Of a stretch of DNA of 18,196 nucleotides, positions 1 to 7,295 are shown one piece after another. The translations under genes and the position numbers were made by a program. Positions within the stretch are counted from its first letter, which is position 1. Every line of letters starts with the position of its first letter. The notes beneath the pieces are model-generated. The model was not told where the DNA came from and ran no database searches. It worked only from the letters and a program-made list of their open reading frames with translations. Source of the DNA: Actinomycetes bacterium (GTDB lineage Bacteria > Actinomycetota > Actinomycetes > Propionibacteriales > Propionibacteriaceae). Location of the stretch: contig JAEWIK010000183.1 of assembly GCA_023387135.1 (NCBI GenBank), positions 1-18,196 on the forward strand. The letters are read 5' to 3'.

Positions 1-353
1 TCGCCGAGGCGATCCGCAGCGGCATCAACACGGTCCCGCGCGGGCAGGCGGAGGCCGCGCGCTCGATCGGGCTCTCGTTCCCGCTGACCTTGCGGCACGT
101 CGTGCTGCCGCAGGCCTTCAGGGGCGCCATCGCGCCGCTGGGGAACACGCTGATCGCCCTCACGAAGAACACCACAGTGGTGGCGACCATCGGCGTCGCG
201 GAGGCGGCGCTCATGATGCGCAGCATGATCGAGTTCAGCCCGCAGTACCTCTACGTGACGTTCTTCATCATGGCGGCGGGTTTCGTCATCCTGACGCTGC
301 CCATGGGCATCCTGTTCACCTGGCTGTCGAACAGACTGGCGGTGGAGCGGTGA
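1..353 (+). CDS. gluC: Amino-acid (probably glutamate) ABC transporter permease, 3' part
   Basis: C-terminal 116 codons of an inner-membrane permease of a polar amino-acid ABC importer. The start lies left of the window and the reading frame begins at base 3. The EAA loop that docks on the ATPase is visible at once (AEAIRSGINTVPRGQAEAAR, then SIGLS), followed by LPQAFRGAIAPLGN, the usual sequence of the HisM/GlnP family. The last membrane helix is around YVTFFIMAAGFVILTLPMG. The stop TGA (351-353) overlaps the GTG of the next permease as GTGA, so the two are translationally coupled subunits of one heterodimeric channel. The ATPase and binding-protein genes are expected to the left. The GluC label rests on the partner's resemblance to actinobacterial GluD; the substrate is inferred. 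Confidence 0.85.
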   Translation, partial: AEAIRSGINTVPRGQAEAARSIGLSFPLTLRHVVLPQAFRGAIAPLGNTLIALTKNTTVVATIGVAEAALMMRSMIEFSPQYLYVTFFIMAAGFVILTLPMGILFTWLSNRLAVER

Positions 354-1330
354 GCGCCGAGGCGTCGGTCCTGTTCGACGCGCCGGGGCCCAGGGCGAGG
401 GCCAGGTACAGGCTCGTCGCGGTGGCCGGCGCCGTCGTGCTGCTGGCGATCCTGGCGTACGTCGTCGTCAAGATGCTCGACCTGCCCGAGCCCGTCGACC
501 GCCCGCGCAACAACCAGCTCGCGCCCGAGAAGTGGCTTCCCTTCCTCACGAGCTCGGCGTGGGTGAACTACCTGCTGCCCGGCGTGCTCGGGACGCTGCT
601 GGCGGCCGTCGTCTCGGTCGTCCTGTCGCTGCTGCTCGGCCTGGCGCTCGGCATCGGACGCCTCGTGCAGTGGCGCTGGGTGCGCTGGGCCTGCGGCGCC
701 TTCGTGGAGTTCTTCAGGTCGGTGCCCGTCCTGATGATGATGATCTTCGCCAACTACGCCGGCCTGTACGGGCTGCACATCGTCGGGACGTTCCTGCCCT
801 TCTTCGGCGTCGTGGTCGGGCTCACTCTCTACAACTCGTGCGTGATCGCCGAGCTCGTCAGGTCGGGGGTGAACGCCCTGCCGCGCGGCCAGCGGGAGTC
901 GGGTCTCGCGATCGGCCTGACGCCCATGGCCACCCTCACGACGATCCTGCTTCCGCAGGCCATCACAGCGATGCTGCCGTCGCTGCTGAGCCAGCTCGTC
1001 GTCATCCTGAAGGACTCGGCGCTGGGCTACATGATCAGCTATCCCGAGCTGTTGCGGTCGGGCACCAACCTCGCGGCCGCCTTCGCCAACCTGATCCCGA
1101 CGATGATCGTGCTGGCGGTGCTCTACATCGTCATCAACTCGGGGCTGACCTGGGCGGCCTCGGCGGTCCAGGACAGGCTGCGGCGGGCACCGTCCGTCAT
1201 CGAACTGCAGCGCGTCACCGCCGGGATGGTCCCGGGCACCGCGGCAGAGCCGCAGGTGCCGCCCACGCTGCTCCGCCCGCCCGACGGGGTGGTGCCGCCG
1301 TCCCTCATGGTGCACCGGGACGACAGGTAG
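350..1330 (+). CDS. gluD: Amino-acid (probably glutamate) ABC transporter permease
   Basis: Second permease of the importer, 326 aa, GTG start overlapping the previous stop by 4 bp. The N-terminus has the VLFDAPGPRAR-type sequence that I associate with actinobacterial GluD proteins, then a first helix at about residues 24-46. A periplasmic-type loop (residues 48-75) follows, then several further helices. The EAA motif is ELVRSGVNALPRGQRESGLA followed by IGLTP and LLPQAITAMLPSL. A hydrophilic, Pro-rich tail of about 45 residues follows the last helix. The role is uptake of glutamate or a similar amino acid together with GluC, an ATPase and a binding protein outside the window. The stop is only 12 bp from the stop of the convergent peptidase gene. 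Family assignment is firm; the substrate is inference. Confidence 0.88.
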   Translation: MSAEASVLFDAPGPRARARYRLVAVAGAVVLLAILAYVVVKMLDLPEPVDRPRNNQLAPEKWLPFLTSSAWVNYLLPGVLGTLLAAVVSVVLSLLLGLALGIGRLVQWRWVRWACGAFVEFFRSVPVLMMMIFANYAGLYGLHIVGTFLPFFGVVVGLTLYNSCVIAELVRSGVNALPRGQRESGLAIGLTPMATLTTILLPQAITAMLPSLLSQLVVILKDSALGYMISYPELLRSGTNLAAAFANLIPTMIVLAVLYIVINSGLTWAASAVQDRLRRAPSVIELQRVTAGMVPGTAAEPQVPPTLLRPPDGVVPPSLMVHRDDR

Positions 1331-1342
1331 CCCCGGCGGGCC

Positions 1343-3244
1343 TCAGCGCAGGTCGAGATCGGGCAAGGTGTCGGACGGCTCGAAGCCGTGCACCTTCCCG
1401 AGGAAGGCGAGCGCCGCCTGCGCGGTGGCGATGATGTTCTCCGCCCGCCTGAAGCCGTGGCCCTCGCCGCCGAACAGGACGTACGCGACGGGCAGCCCCT
1501 TCGAGCGCACCGCCGCCACCATCGCCTCCGCCTGGTTGGGCGGCACGACCTTGTCCTCGCTGCCCTGCAGGATCAGCATCGGGCAGTCGAGGCCGTCGAG
1601 GTGGTGGAGCGGTGAGCGCTCCAGGTAGACGTCGCGACCCTCGGGGTAGGGAGCCACCAGCCCGTCGAGGTAGCGGCTCTCGAACTTGTGGGTGTCTGTC
1701 GCCAGCGCCTCCAGGTCGCCGATGCCGTACAGGCTGATGCCGGCGGCGAACACGTCGGTGAAGGCGAGGGCGGCGAGCGTCGTGTAGCCGCCCGCCGAGC
1801 CGCCCCTGATCGAAAGCCTGGCCGGGTCCGCCAGCCCCCGTTCGACGAGCGCCAGCGCTGCGTCGCAGCAGTCGCGGACGTCGACGATCCCCCAGTTGCC
1901 CTTGAGCCGCTCCCGGTAGGCCCTGCCGAAGCCTGCCGAGCCGCCGTAGTTGACGTCGATGATGCCGATGCCGCGCGACGTCCAGAACTGGGTGGCGAGC
2001 CTGTACTCGGCGCTGGAGAAGCCGGTGGGCCCGCCGTGGCTCCACACCTGGACGGGCGGGAGTTCGCCGTCGGGGGCGGTGAAGCCGGGATTGGTCGGCG
2101 GGTAGTACCAGGCGTGCACCTCGCCGTCGGGGCCGTCCCAGGTGACCTGTTGGGCGCGCGAGACGAGCGCCGGGTCGAGCACCCTGCCGCCGGCGCCGCG
2201 GACGGGCGTGGTGGTGGAGCTCGCCCAGTCGACCTCGACGAGTTCGGGGGGACGGTCGGGATAGCCGAGCAGCGCCAGGGCGGCGGCGCCGTGCCCGCCG
2301 ACCTGCACTGACACGGCGTCCGTCGCGACGATGTCGAGCCGGGACTCCAGTCCCTCCCCGTGGTGCAGCAGCGCCAGCGAGTCGAAGCCGTGCACCTTGA
2401 CGCTGCAGCCGATGGTGGCGTCGTCGACGACGCTGTAGGGAACCGGTCCGAGGGTCCACATCGGGCCGCAGAAGTCGGCGGGGGAGTCGTACAGCAACTC
2501 GGCGGTGGTGCCGTCCCAGCGGTGGAAGTTCCAGAAGCCCGTCTCGTCGGCGAGGTACACCAGCGAGCCGTCGGGTGACCACGCCGGGTAGAGCGCCGAG
2601 ACGTCGGGGCCGCCGGCGACCGTCGTCGCCGTGCCCGGGTCGTCGAGGGGTGCCACCCGCAGCCTCGTCGAGTCCCACGGCATCGCGGGGTGGTCCCACT
2701 CGACCCAGGCCAGCCTCCCGTCCCCGCTCAGCACGGGATGGGCGTAGAAGTCGGCACCCGAGGACAGCACTGTCCCGCCGTCGGGGTTGTCGGCGTCGAG
2801 GTCGAGCGCGACCACCGTCGTCACGGCTTCGCCGGCGACCGCGTGATCCTCCCTCACCGCCAGGACGAGGCGACGTGCGGGGTCCAGCGACAGCGCGGCG
2901 TAGCGCCACTGCCCACCTGGCGCCAGCCTGCGGTGCGCCCCGTACTCGATGACGTGGAGGTCGCCGTCGGGCCAGCTCGAGAAGACGAGCACGCCGCCCG
3001 CCACCGTCCAGTCGCCGCCGCCGTACTCGTTGACGCCGGTCCTGACATAGCTGTCGGGGGTGAGCTCGGTGCGGCCGGAGCCGTCCTCGCGCCAGATCCC
3101 CACCCTGCCGCCCTGCTCGGGGTGGGCCTCGGTCCAGTAGCGGGCGCCGGCGTCGACGATCCCGTGGGAGAGCCCGACGCTCGCGGCCGTCAGGTCCTGC
3201 GCGGAGAGGGGGGACTGCCAGCTTCCGTACGGCGCTTCTCGCAT
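1343..3244 (-). CDS. S9-family prolyl oligopeptidase / acylaminoacyl-peptidase-like serine peptidase
   Basis: Protein of 633 aa. Residues 1 to about 370 look like a beta-propeller (repeated LSLDPARR, LSGDGRLAW and WSPDGSLVY blades). The C-terminal alpha/beta-hydrolase domain carries a complete triad: Ser483 in RGGSAGGYTTL, Asp564 in QGSEDKVVPPNQ and His596 in GGEGHGFRR. The oxyanion-side sequence WSHGGPTG is at 401-408. There is no signal peptide, so it is probably cytoplasmic and cleaves short peptides or N-terminal amino acids; specificity cannot be read from sequence. The ATG start has no well-spaced Shine-Dalgarno, but TAGGGT ends 6 nt before it, so the mRNA may be leaderless. A hairpin terminator at 3337-3366 separates it from the upstream DUF7455 gene, making it a single-gene unit. 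It could also be annotated as dipeptidyl aminopeptidase (S9C). Confidence 0.92.
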   Translation of the reverse strand: MREAPYGSWQSPLSAQDLTAASVGLSHGIVDAGARYWTEAHPEQGGRVGIWREDGSGRTELTPDSYVRTGVNEYGGGDWTVAGGVLVFSSWPDGDLHVIEYGAHRRLAPGGQWRYAALSLDPARRLVLAVREDHAVAGEAVTTVVALDLDADNPDGGTVLSSGADFYAHPVLSGDGRLAWVEWDHPAMPWDSTRLRVAPLDDPGTATTVAGGPDVSALYPAWSPDGSLVYLADETGFWNFHRWDGTTAELLYDSPADFCGPMWTLGPVPYSVVDDATIGCSVKVHGFDSLALLHHGEGLESRLDIVATDAVSVQVGGHGAAALALLGYPDRPPELVEVDWASSTTTPVRGAGGRVLDPALVSRAQQVTWDGPDGEVHAWYYPPTNPGFTAPDGELPPVQVWSHGGPTGFSSAEYRLATQFWTSRGIGIIDVNYGGSAGFGRAYRERLKGNWGIVDVRDCCDAALALVERGLADPARLSIRGGSAGGYTTLAALAFTDVFAAGISLYGIGDLEALATDTHKFESRYLDGLVAPYPEGRDVYLERSPLHHLDGLDCPMLILQGSEDKVVPPNQAEAMVAAVRSKGLPVAYVLFGGEGHGFRRAENIIATAQAALAFLGKVHGFEPSDTLPDLDLR

Positions 3245-3250
3245 GGCCTC

Positions 3251-3256
3251 ACCCTA
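3251..3256 (-). promoter_or_regulatory. Putative -10 hexamer of the S9 peptidase gene (leaderless geometry)
   Basis: TAGGGT on the minus strand, followed by GAGGCC and then the ATG. This fits the actinobacterial TANNNT -10 with transcription starting at or beside the start codon. No clear -35 is visible. Confidence 0.5.
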
Positions 3257-3336
3257 GTCGGACGCGCACTCGCGGACGCCGCGGGCCAGGCGGCGGTCGC
3301 AGGCTCACGGGGACGGCGCCCTGCCCCGGGGACAGC

Positions 3337-3366
3337 ACAAGGCCCCGGCGTGTGCCGGGGCCTTGT
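3337..3366 (-). terminator. Strong hairpin terminator behind the DUF7455 gene
   Basis: Perfect 13-bp inverted repeat: arm ACAAGGCCCCGGC at 3337-3349, loop GTGT, matching arm at 3354-3366. It lies 13 bp past the stop of the DUF7455 gene and upstream of the peptidase promoter. There is no long T tract, as is common in high-GC actinobacteria. It should stop read-through into the peptidase gene. Confidence 0.75.
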
Positions 3367-3379
3367 CCGAGAACCAGCG

Positions 3380-3571
3380 TCAGGAAAGCTTGTCGGTCTC
3401 GTCGTGGATCTTGAGGGCCACCTGGCTCAACTTGGCGGAGTGCGCGCGGCCGTGGTGCCCGCAGAAAAGAAGCTCGCCACCGGAGGAGAGGGTTACCCGA
3501 ACATAAGCCTGAGCGCCGCAACGATCGCAGCGGTCGGCCGCGGTCAGTTCTTCCAGAACATGGGTTGTCAT
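3380..3571 (-). CDS. Small zinc-ribbon-like protein, DUF7455 family
   Basis: Protein of 63 aa, beginning MTTHVLEELTAADRCDRCGA. Two Cys in DRCDRCG and the later FCGHHGRAH supply CxxC plus C/H ligands for one probable zinc site. I recognise the TAADRCDRCGAQAYVRV opening as that of the actinobacterial DUF7455 family; the function is unknown. I chose the ATG at 3571 over an in-frame ATG 12 codons upstream because GAGGAG lies 7 nt before it and family members start here. It is divergent from parE across 194 bp and ends in a strong hairpin. From memory, relatives sit between the main sigma-factor gene and parE in Streptomyces; here the next gene is a peptidase instead. Confidence 0.85.
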   Translation of the reverse strand: MTTHVLEELTAADRCDRCGAQAYVRVTLSSGGELLFCGHHGRAHSAKLSQVALKIHDETDKLS

Positions 3572-3672
3572 CGTTCGCTCCTCACTCTCGCGCTTGGTAC
3601 TCACCAACTCGCTTCACCTAAGGCAACACGTTCTGGCTGGAATTGTTCCCCACGTACCCCTTCGGCAATCCC

Positions 3673-3701
3673 ATAGTAGGTGGTCGGGGTGACACTGTCC
3701 G
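3673..3701 (-). promoter_or_regulatory. Candidate promoter of the DUF7455 gene
   Basis: Minus strand: CGGACA (3701-3696, 4 of 6 matches to TTGACA), 17-bp spacer, TACTAT (3678-3673, TANNNT form). This implies a 5' leader of about 95 nt ahead of a gene with a good Shine-Dalgarno. A bulged inverted repeat, TGTCCGGC/GCCGACA at 3696-3714, overlaps the -35. Confidence 0.35.
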
Positions 3702-3753
3702 GCAAGGGCCGACACCGTTGCACAACCTCCACGCAACTGTTACACGGGCGAGA

Positions 3754-3759
3754 TAATCT
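3754..3759 (+). promoter_or_regulatory. Putative -10 hexamer of parE (leaderless geometry)
   Basis: TAATCT (or overlapping GATAAT at 3752-3757), followed by CGGCCG and the GTG start. No Shine-Dalgarno is present between hexamer and start, so a leaderless transcript is the simplest reading. Confidence 0.45.
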
Positions 3760-3765
3760 CGGCCG

Positions 3766-5844
3766 GTGACCACGAAGAACCCACTGGCGGCAGAGGGCCG
3801 CGAGTACGAAGCCCGACACCTGCTCGTCCTCGAAGGCCTCGAGGCCGTCCGCAAGCGTCCGGCGATGTACATCGGCTCCACAGACACCCGCGGCCTCATG
3901 CACTGCCTGTGGGAGATCATCGACAACGCTGTCGACGAGGCGCTGGCCGGGTACGGGACGAGCATCGCGGTGAAGCTGGCCGCCGACGGCAGCATCACCG
4001 TCCACGACCAGGCGCGCGGCATCCCCGTCGACATCGAACCAAAGACGGGGCTCACCGGCGTGGAGGTGGTGTTCACCAAGCTGCACGCCGGCGGCAAGTT
4101 CGGCGCCGGTTCGTACAACGCCACCGGCGGCCTGCACGGCGTGGGCGCGTCAGTCGTCAACGCCCTCTCGGCCAGGCTCGACGTCGAGGTCGACCGCGGC
4201 GGCACCACCCACGCCATGAGCTTCCGCCGTGGCGTGCCCGGGGTGTTCGCGGGCGACGGCCCCGACGCGCCCTTCACTCCCGGCAACACCCTGCGCAAGG
4301 TCGGCAAGACCGCGCGCAACGTCACCGGCACGCGCATCAGGTACTGGCCCGACAGGCAGATCTTCCTGCCCGACGCCGAACTGTCGCTGAAGCACCTGCT
4401 CGACCGCGCCCGCCAGACGAGCTTCCTGGTGCCCGGCCTCGAACTCGTCGTGACCGACGCCCGCAGCCAGGACGAGACCGTCGAGGTCTTCAGGCACGAG
4501 GGCGGCATCTCCGAGTTCTGCGACTTCCTCGCGTCCGACCCGCCGGTGACCGACATCATCAGGCTCCAGGGCTCCGACAGCTTCAGCGAGACAGTCCCGA
4601 TGCTCGACGACTCGGGCTCGATGACCCCGACGGACGTGGACCGCGAACTGGACGTCGACATCGCCGTGCGCTGGGGCACCGGGTACGACACCCGGGTGAT
4701 GTCCTTCGTGAACATCATCGCCACCCCCAAGGGCGGCACCCACGTCACGGGCTTCGAGCGGGGCCTGGTCCGCGCCTTCGCAAGGTCGCTGGACGGCACT
4801 CGGCTGCTGAAGGCCGGCGAGGAGGTCATCAAGGACGACATCCTCGAAGGCATGACGGCGGTCGTGACGGTCAGCCTCGCCGAGCCGCAGTTCGAGGGCC
4901 AGACCAAGGAGGTGCTCGGCACTCCTCCCGTCACCAGGCTGGTGACGAAGATCGTCGAGAACGAGTTGACCGAGTTCCTCACCTCCACCAGGGCCGCCGT
5001 CCGTCCGCAGGCGCGAGCCGTCATGGAGAAGGTGGTCGGGGCGTCCCGGACGCGCGTCCAGGCGCGTGCCCACAAGGAGGCGCAGCGCCGCAAGAACGCC
5101 CTCGAATCGAGCTCGCTGCCCACCAAGCTGGCCGACTGCCGCAGCACCGACCTCGACAGGACCGAGCTCTTCATCGTGGAGGGCAACTCGGCGCTCGGCA
5201 CCGCCAAGCTCGCCAGGGACTCGGAGTTCCAGGCGCTGCTGCCGATCCGCGGCAAGATCCTCAACGTCCAGAAGGCGTCGGTCGGCGACATGCTGAAGAA
5301 CGCCGAGTGCGCCTCGATCATCCAGGTGGTGGGGGCGGGCTCGGGCCGCTCGTTCGACATCGACCAGGCGCGCTACAACAAGGTCATCTTCATGGCGGAC
5401 GCCGACGCCGACGGCGCCCACATCAGGACGCTGCTGGCGACCCTGTTCTTCAAGTACATGCGGCCGCTGATCGAGCACGGGAGGGTGTACACCGCCGTCC
5501 CGCCGCTGCACAGGTTCGAGCTGTCGAACCCGCGCAAGGGGCAGGAGCGGTTCATCTACACCTACAACGAGGCCGAGTACCGCCGCACGCTCGCCGAGCT
5601 GACGAAGAAGGGCATCTCCTTCAAGGAACCGCAGCGCTACAAGGGCCTGGGTGAGATGGACGCCGACCAGCTCGCCGACACCACGATGAACCCGCGCCAC
5701 AGGACACTGCGCAGGATCACCATCGACGAGGCCGAGACCGCCGAGGCGGTCTTCGAGAAGCTGATGGGCAACGACGTCGCGCCGCGCAAGCAGTTCCTCA
5801 TCGAGGGCGCCTACGCGCTCGACGCCGAGCGGATCGACGCCTGA
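3766..5844 (+). CDS. parE: DNA topoisomerase IV subunit B (type IIA, ATPase subunit)
   Basis: Protein of 692 aa. The GHKL ATPase domain has EGLEAVRKRPAMYIGS (22-38), the EIIDNAVDEAL Asn-box (50-60), and GGLHGVGASVVNALS (121-135). The transducer follows, with Lys around PKGGTH (321-326) and QFEGQTKEVLG (375-385). The TOPRIM domain has Glu472 in VEGNSALGTA, PIRGKILNVQKA (493-504) and the metal triad DADADG (545-550); the C-terminal RYKGLGEMD is at 624-632. With ParC it forms the ATP-driven decatenating enzyme. I call topoisomerase IV rather than gyrase because the partner in this window lacks a canonical GyrA-box and because the neighbours match the actinobacterial parE/parC-sepH-dut region, not the oriC gyrase locus. 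Oddity: the usual EGDSA is EGNSA (Asn474). The stop is 2 bp from the convergent epimerase gene. Confidence 0.93.
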   Translation: MTTKNPLAAEGREYEARHLLVLEGLEAVRKRPAMYIGSTDTRGLMHCLWEIIDNAVDEALAGYGTSIAVKLAADGSITVHDQARGIPVDIEPKTGLTGVEVVFTKLHAGGKFGAGSYNATGGLHGVGASVVNALSARLDVEVDRGGTTHAMSFRRGVPGVFAGDGPDAPFTPGNTLRKVGKTARNVTGTRIRYWPDRQIFLPDAELSLKHLLDRARQTSFLVPGLELVVTDARSQDETVEVFRHEGGISEFCDFLASDPPVTDIIRLQGSDSFSETVPMLDDSGSMTPTDVDRELDVDIAVRWGTGYDTRVMSFVNIIATPKGGTHVTGFERGLVRAFARSLDGTRLLKAGEEVIKDDILEGMTAVVTVSLAEPQFEGQTKEVLGTPPVTRLVTKIVENELTEFLTSTRAAVRPQARAVMEKVVGASRTRVQARAHKEAQRRKNALESSSLPTKLADCRSTDLDRTELFIVEGNSALGTAKLARDSEFQALLPIRGKILNVQKASVGDMLKNAECASIIQVVGAGSGRSFDIDQARYNKVIFMADADADGAHIRTLLATLFFKYMRPLIEHGRVYTAVPPLHRFELSNPRKGQERFIYTYNEAEYRRTLAELTKKGISFKEPQRYKGLGEMDADQLADTTMNPRHRTLRRITIDEAETAEAVFEKLMGNDVAPRKQFLIEGAYALDAERIDA

Positions 5845-5846
5845 GG

Positions 5847-6689
5847 TCAGGCGTCGCCGTAGTGGTTGTGTGACGGCTCGTAGCCGAGCAGGCGCCTCGC
5901 CTTGTCGATGCTGAGCAGGGTCTCCCGTCCGCGGACCTCGCGCGCCAGCGGGACGTCGGGGAAGTACGCGGCGGCCAGTTCGGCGCTGGGCGCCAGCATG
6001 ACAGTGTCGGAGTTGGCGATGATGAAGCGCTCGAAGCCCGTGAGCCCCGATTCCAGAGCGAGCCTGACAGCCTGGGCGCCGTCGCGGCCGTCGATGTAGC
6101 CCCACGCGTTCCACTGACGCCTCGTGGGGTCGTCCTGCCAGGTGTCGAACTCCTCGTAGTCCTCGGGGCGCATCACATTGCTGAGGCGCAGCCCGATGAT
6201 CTTCAGGCCGGGGTTCCAGCGGGCGAACTGGATCGCCATCTGTTCCTCGAGGTGCTTGCCGAGCGCGTACGTGGTCTCCGGCCGCAGGACTTCCTCGTCG
6301 AGCGGCAGGTAGGGCGGGGGAGCGGCCGCGCTGAACGGGAGCCCGAGCGTCGTCTCGCTCGACGTCCACACGACGTTGTCGATGCCCGCGACGCTGGCGG
6401 CCTTGAACACGTTGTAGGTGGCGGGGACGTTGTTGTGGAAGGTGGCGGCGTCGGTCGCGCGCCCCGGCGCGGGGATGGCGGCGAGGTGCACTATCGCGTC
6501 CACGCCGTCGTGGTGCTCGTCGAGGGCCTGGACCGCTTCGAGCACCTGCCCGTAGTCGCCCATGTCGATCAGGACGGCGTCGCCGCCGGGCACCCTGTCG
6601 AAGGCCGTCACCTCGTACCCGTGGTCACGCAGCTCCCGGGTCACGAACCCGCCGAACTTTCCGTTGGCTCCGAAGACAGCGACCTTCAT
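5847..6689 (-). CDS. NAD(P)-dependent epimerase/dehydratase (extended SDR)
   Basis: Protein of 280 aa. MKVAVFGANGKFGG gives the Rossmann GxxGxxG at 7-13. VHLAAIP (67-73) is the usual extended-SDR strand, TSSETT (109-114) supplies the catalytic Ser/Thr, and YALGK (141-145) is the YxxxK active site. The fold is that of UDP-sugar 4-epimerases and uronate dehydrogenases. At 280 aa it is somewhat short for GalE, and the substrate cannot be told from sequence. I chose the ATG at 6689 because the Rossmann strand starts right after it and AAGGGAG lies just upstream; the in-frame extension to 6956 is an antisense shadow across the carbonic anhydrase gene. It lies 47 bp behind that gene, so they may be co-transcribed, though a TATACT hexamer in the gap suggests its own promoter. 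Confidence 0.88.
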   Translation of the reverse strand: MKVAVFGANGKFGGFVTRELRDHGYEVTAFDRVPGGDAVLIDMGDYGQVLEAVQALDEHHDGVDAIVHLAAIPAPGRATDAATFHNNVPATYNVFKAASVAGIDNVVWTSSETTLGLPFSAAAPPPYLPLDEEVLRPETTYALGKHLEEQMAIQFARWNPGLKIIGLRLSNVMRPEDYEEFDTWQDDPTRRQWNAWGYIDGRDGAQAVRLALESGLTGFERFIIANSDTVMLAPSAELAAAYFPDVPLAREVRGRETLLSIDKARRLLGYEPSHNHYGDA

Positions 6690-6717
6690 CGTGGAACTCC
6701 CTTGCTCGACCGCCGAG

Positions 6718-6723
6718 AGTATA
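6718..6723 (-). promoter_or_regulatory. Candidate -10 of the epimerase gene
   Basis: TATACT on the minus strand (5 of 6 to TATAAT), 28 bp upstream of the ATG, in the 47-bp gap behind the carbonic anhydrase gene. I see no convincing -35. Confidence 0.4.
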
Positions 6724-6736
6724 GGACCGATCGCGC

Positions 6737-7228
6737 TCAGCAGAGCTGTTCGAGGAGCCCCGATTCGACGTCGTAGCGGAAGCCTCCCACCTGGGCCCTT
6801 CCGGCGATCAGCGGATGGCCGGCGAGCAGGGCGACGTCGGCGGCGAGCCGCGCCTCCTGGTCGGGGTCGCCTCCGAAGTCGAGGCCCGACGCGTCGGCGC
6901 CGGTGGCCTCGGCGATCTGGCGACGCAGGTGCTCGTCGTCGTTCGCCATCGCGCACCGGGTGTGGCAGACCACGAGGATGCGGTCGACGCGCAGCAGGTG
7001 GACGCCGAGGATGCAGCCGTTCAGCGCGTCCTGGGTGACGTGCCCGCCGGGGGTGCGGAGGATCTTGGCCTCGCCGAGGTTGAGGCCGATCATCTCCAGC
7101 GGCTGCAGCCGCGAATCCATGCAGGTGACCATGGCGATCCCGGCGTGCGCGTAGCCGTCGAAACTGCGCGGGGCCGAGGTCGCATAACGACGGTTGGCGG
7201 CCAGCAGGTCGTCAAAAGCAGAGGGCAT
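6737..7228 (-). CDS. Beta-class carbonic anhydrase
   Basis: Protein of 163 aa. It interconverts CO2 and bicarbonate in the cytoplasm. The zinc ligands are complete: Cys36 in TCMDSRL, then His89 and Cys92 in CHTRCAM; Asp38 and Arg40 give the Asp-Arg dyad of the CxDSR motif. Also present are RTPGGHVTQDALN (58-70), which matches the RNAGG-type loop, and a hydrophobic helix LGVHLL. The length is that of the short bacterial beta-CAs (about 160-165 aa, clade like Rv1284). The start ATG is preceded by TAGGGT and 6 nt, without a usable Shine-Dalgarno, hinting at a leaderless mRNA. It is divergent from the asparagine-synthetase-like gene across 245 bp and upstream of the epimerase gene. Bicarbonate supply for carboxylases is the likely use (inference). 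Confidence 0.93.
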   Translation of the reverse strand: MPSAFDDLLAANRRYATSAPRSFDGYAHAGIAMVTCMDSRLQPLEMIGLNLGEAKILRTPGGHVTQDALNGCILGVHLLRVDRILVVCHTRCAMANDDEHLRRQIAEATGADASGLDFGGDPDQEARLAADVALLAGHPLIAGRAQVGGFRYDVESGLLEQLC

Positions 7229-7234
7229 GGCCCC

Positions 7235-7240
7235 ACCCTA
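7235..7240 (-). promoter_or_regulatory. Putative -10 hexamer of the carbonic anhydrase gene
   Basis: TAGGGT on the minus strand, then GGGGCC, then ATG: the same arrangement as at the S9 peptidase gene. A 14-bp palindrome (7243-7256) adjoins it on the upstream side and could be an operator. Confidence 0.5.
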
Positions 7241-7242
7241 TG

Positions 7243-7295
7243 CGGCGCCGGCGCCGAGCCCAGGAGTGTCTCTGCCGACACGCGTGCGGCACTCC
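7243..7295. repeat. Palindromes in the divergent carbonic anhydrase / Asn-synthetase-like gap
   Basis: CGGCGCCGGCGCCG at 7243-7256 is a perfect 14-bp palindrome. At 7263-7295 an imperfect inverted repeat centres on CACGCGTG (7279-7286), flanked by TGCCG/CGGCA and an outer GGAG/CTCC. Either could bind a dimeric regulator or form a hairpin, but GC-rich DNA makes such symmetry fairly easy to get by chance. The rest of the gap (7296-7414) shows only a 5-bp hairpin at 7322-7336 and no convincing plus-strand promoter. Confidence 0.4.

Noticed and set aside
1305..2909. Long alternative frame on the same strand as the S9 peptidase.
   Set aside because: Arg-rich translation typical of a +1 frame; the peptidase triad lies in the other frame.
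4150..6369. Long minus-strand open frame across parE and the epimerase gene.
   Set aside because: It is His/Arg/Gly-rich low-information sequence lying antisense to clear ParE domains; a shadow of high-GC third positions.
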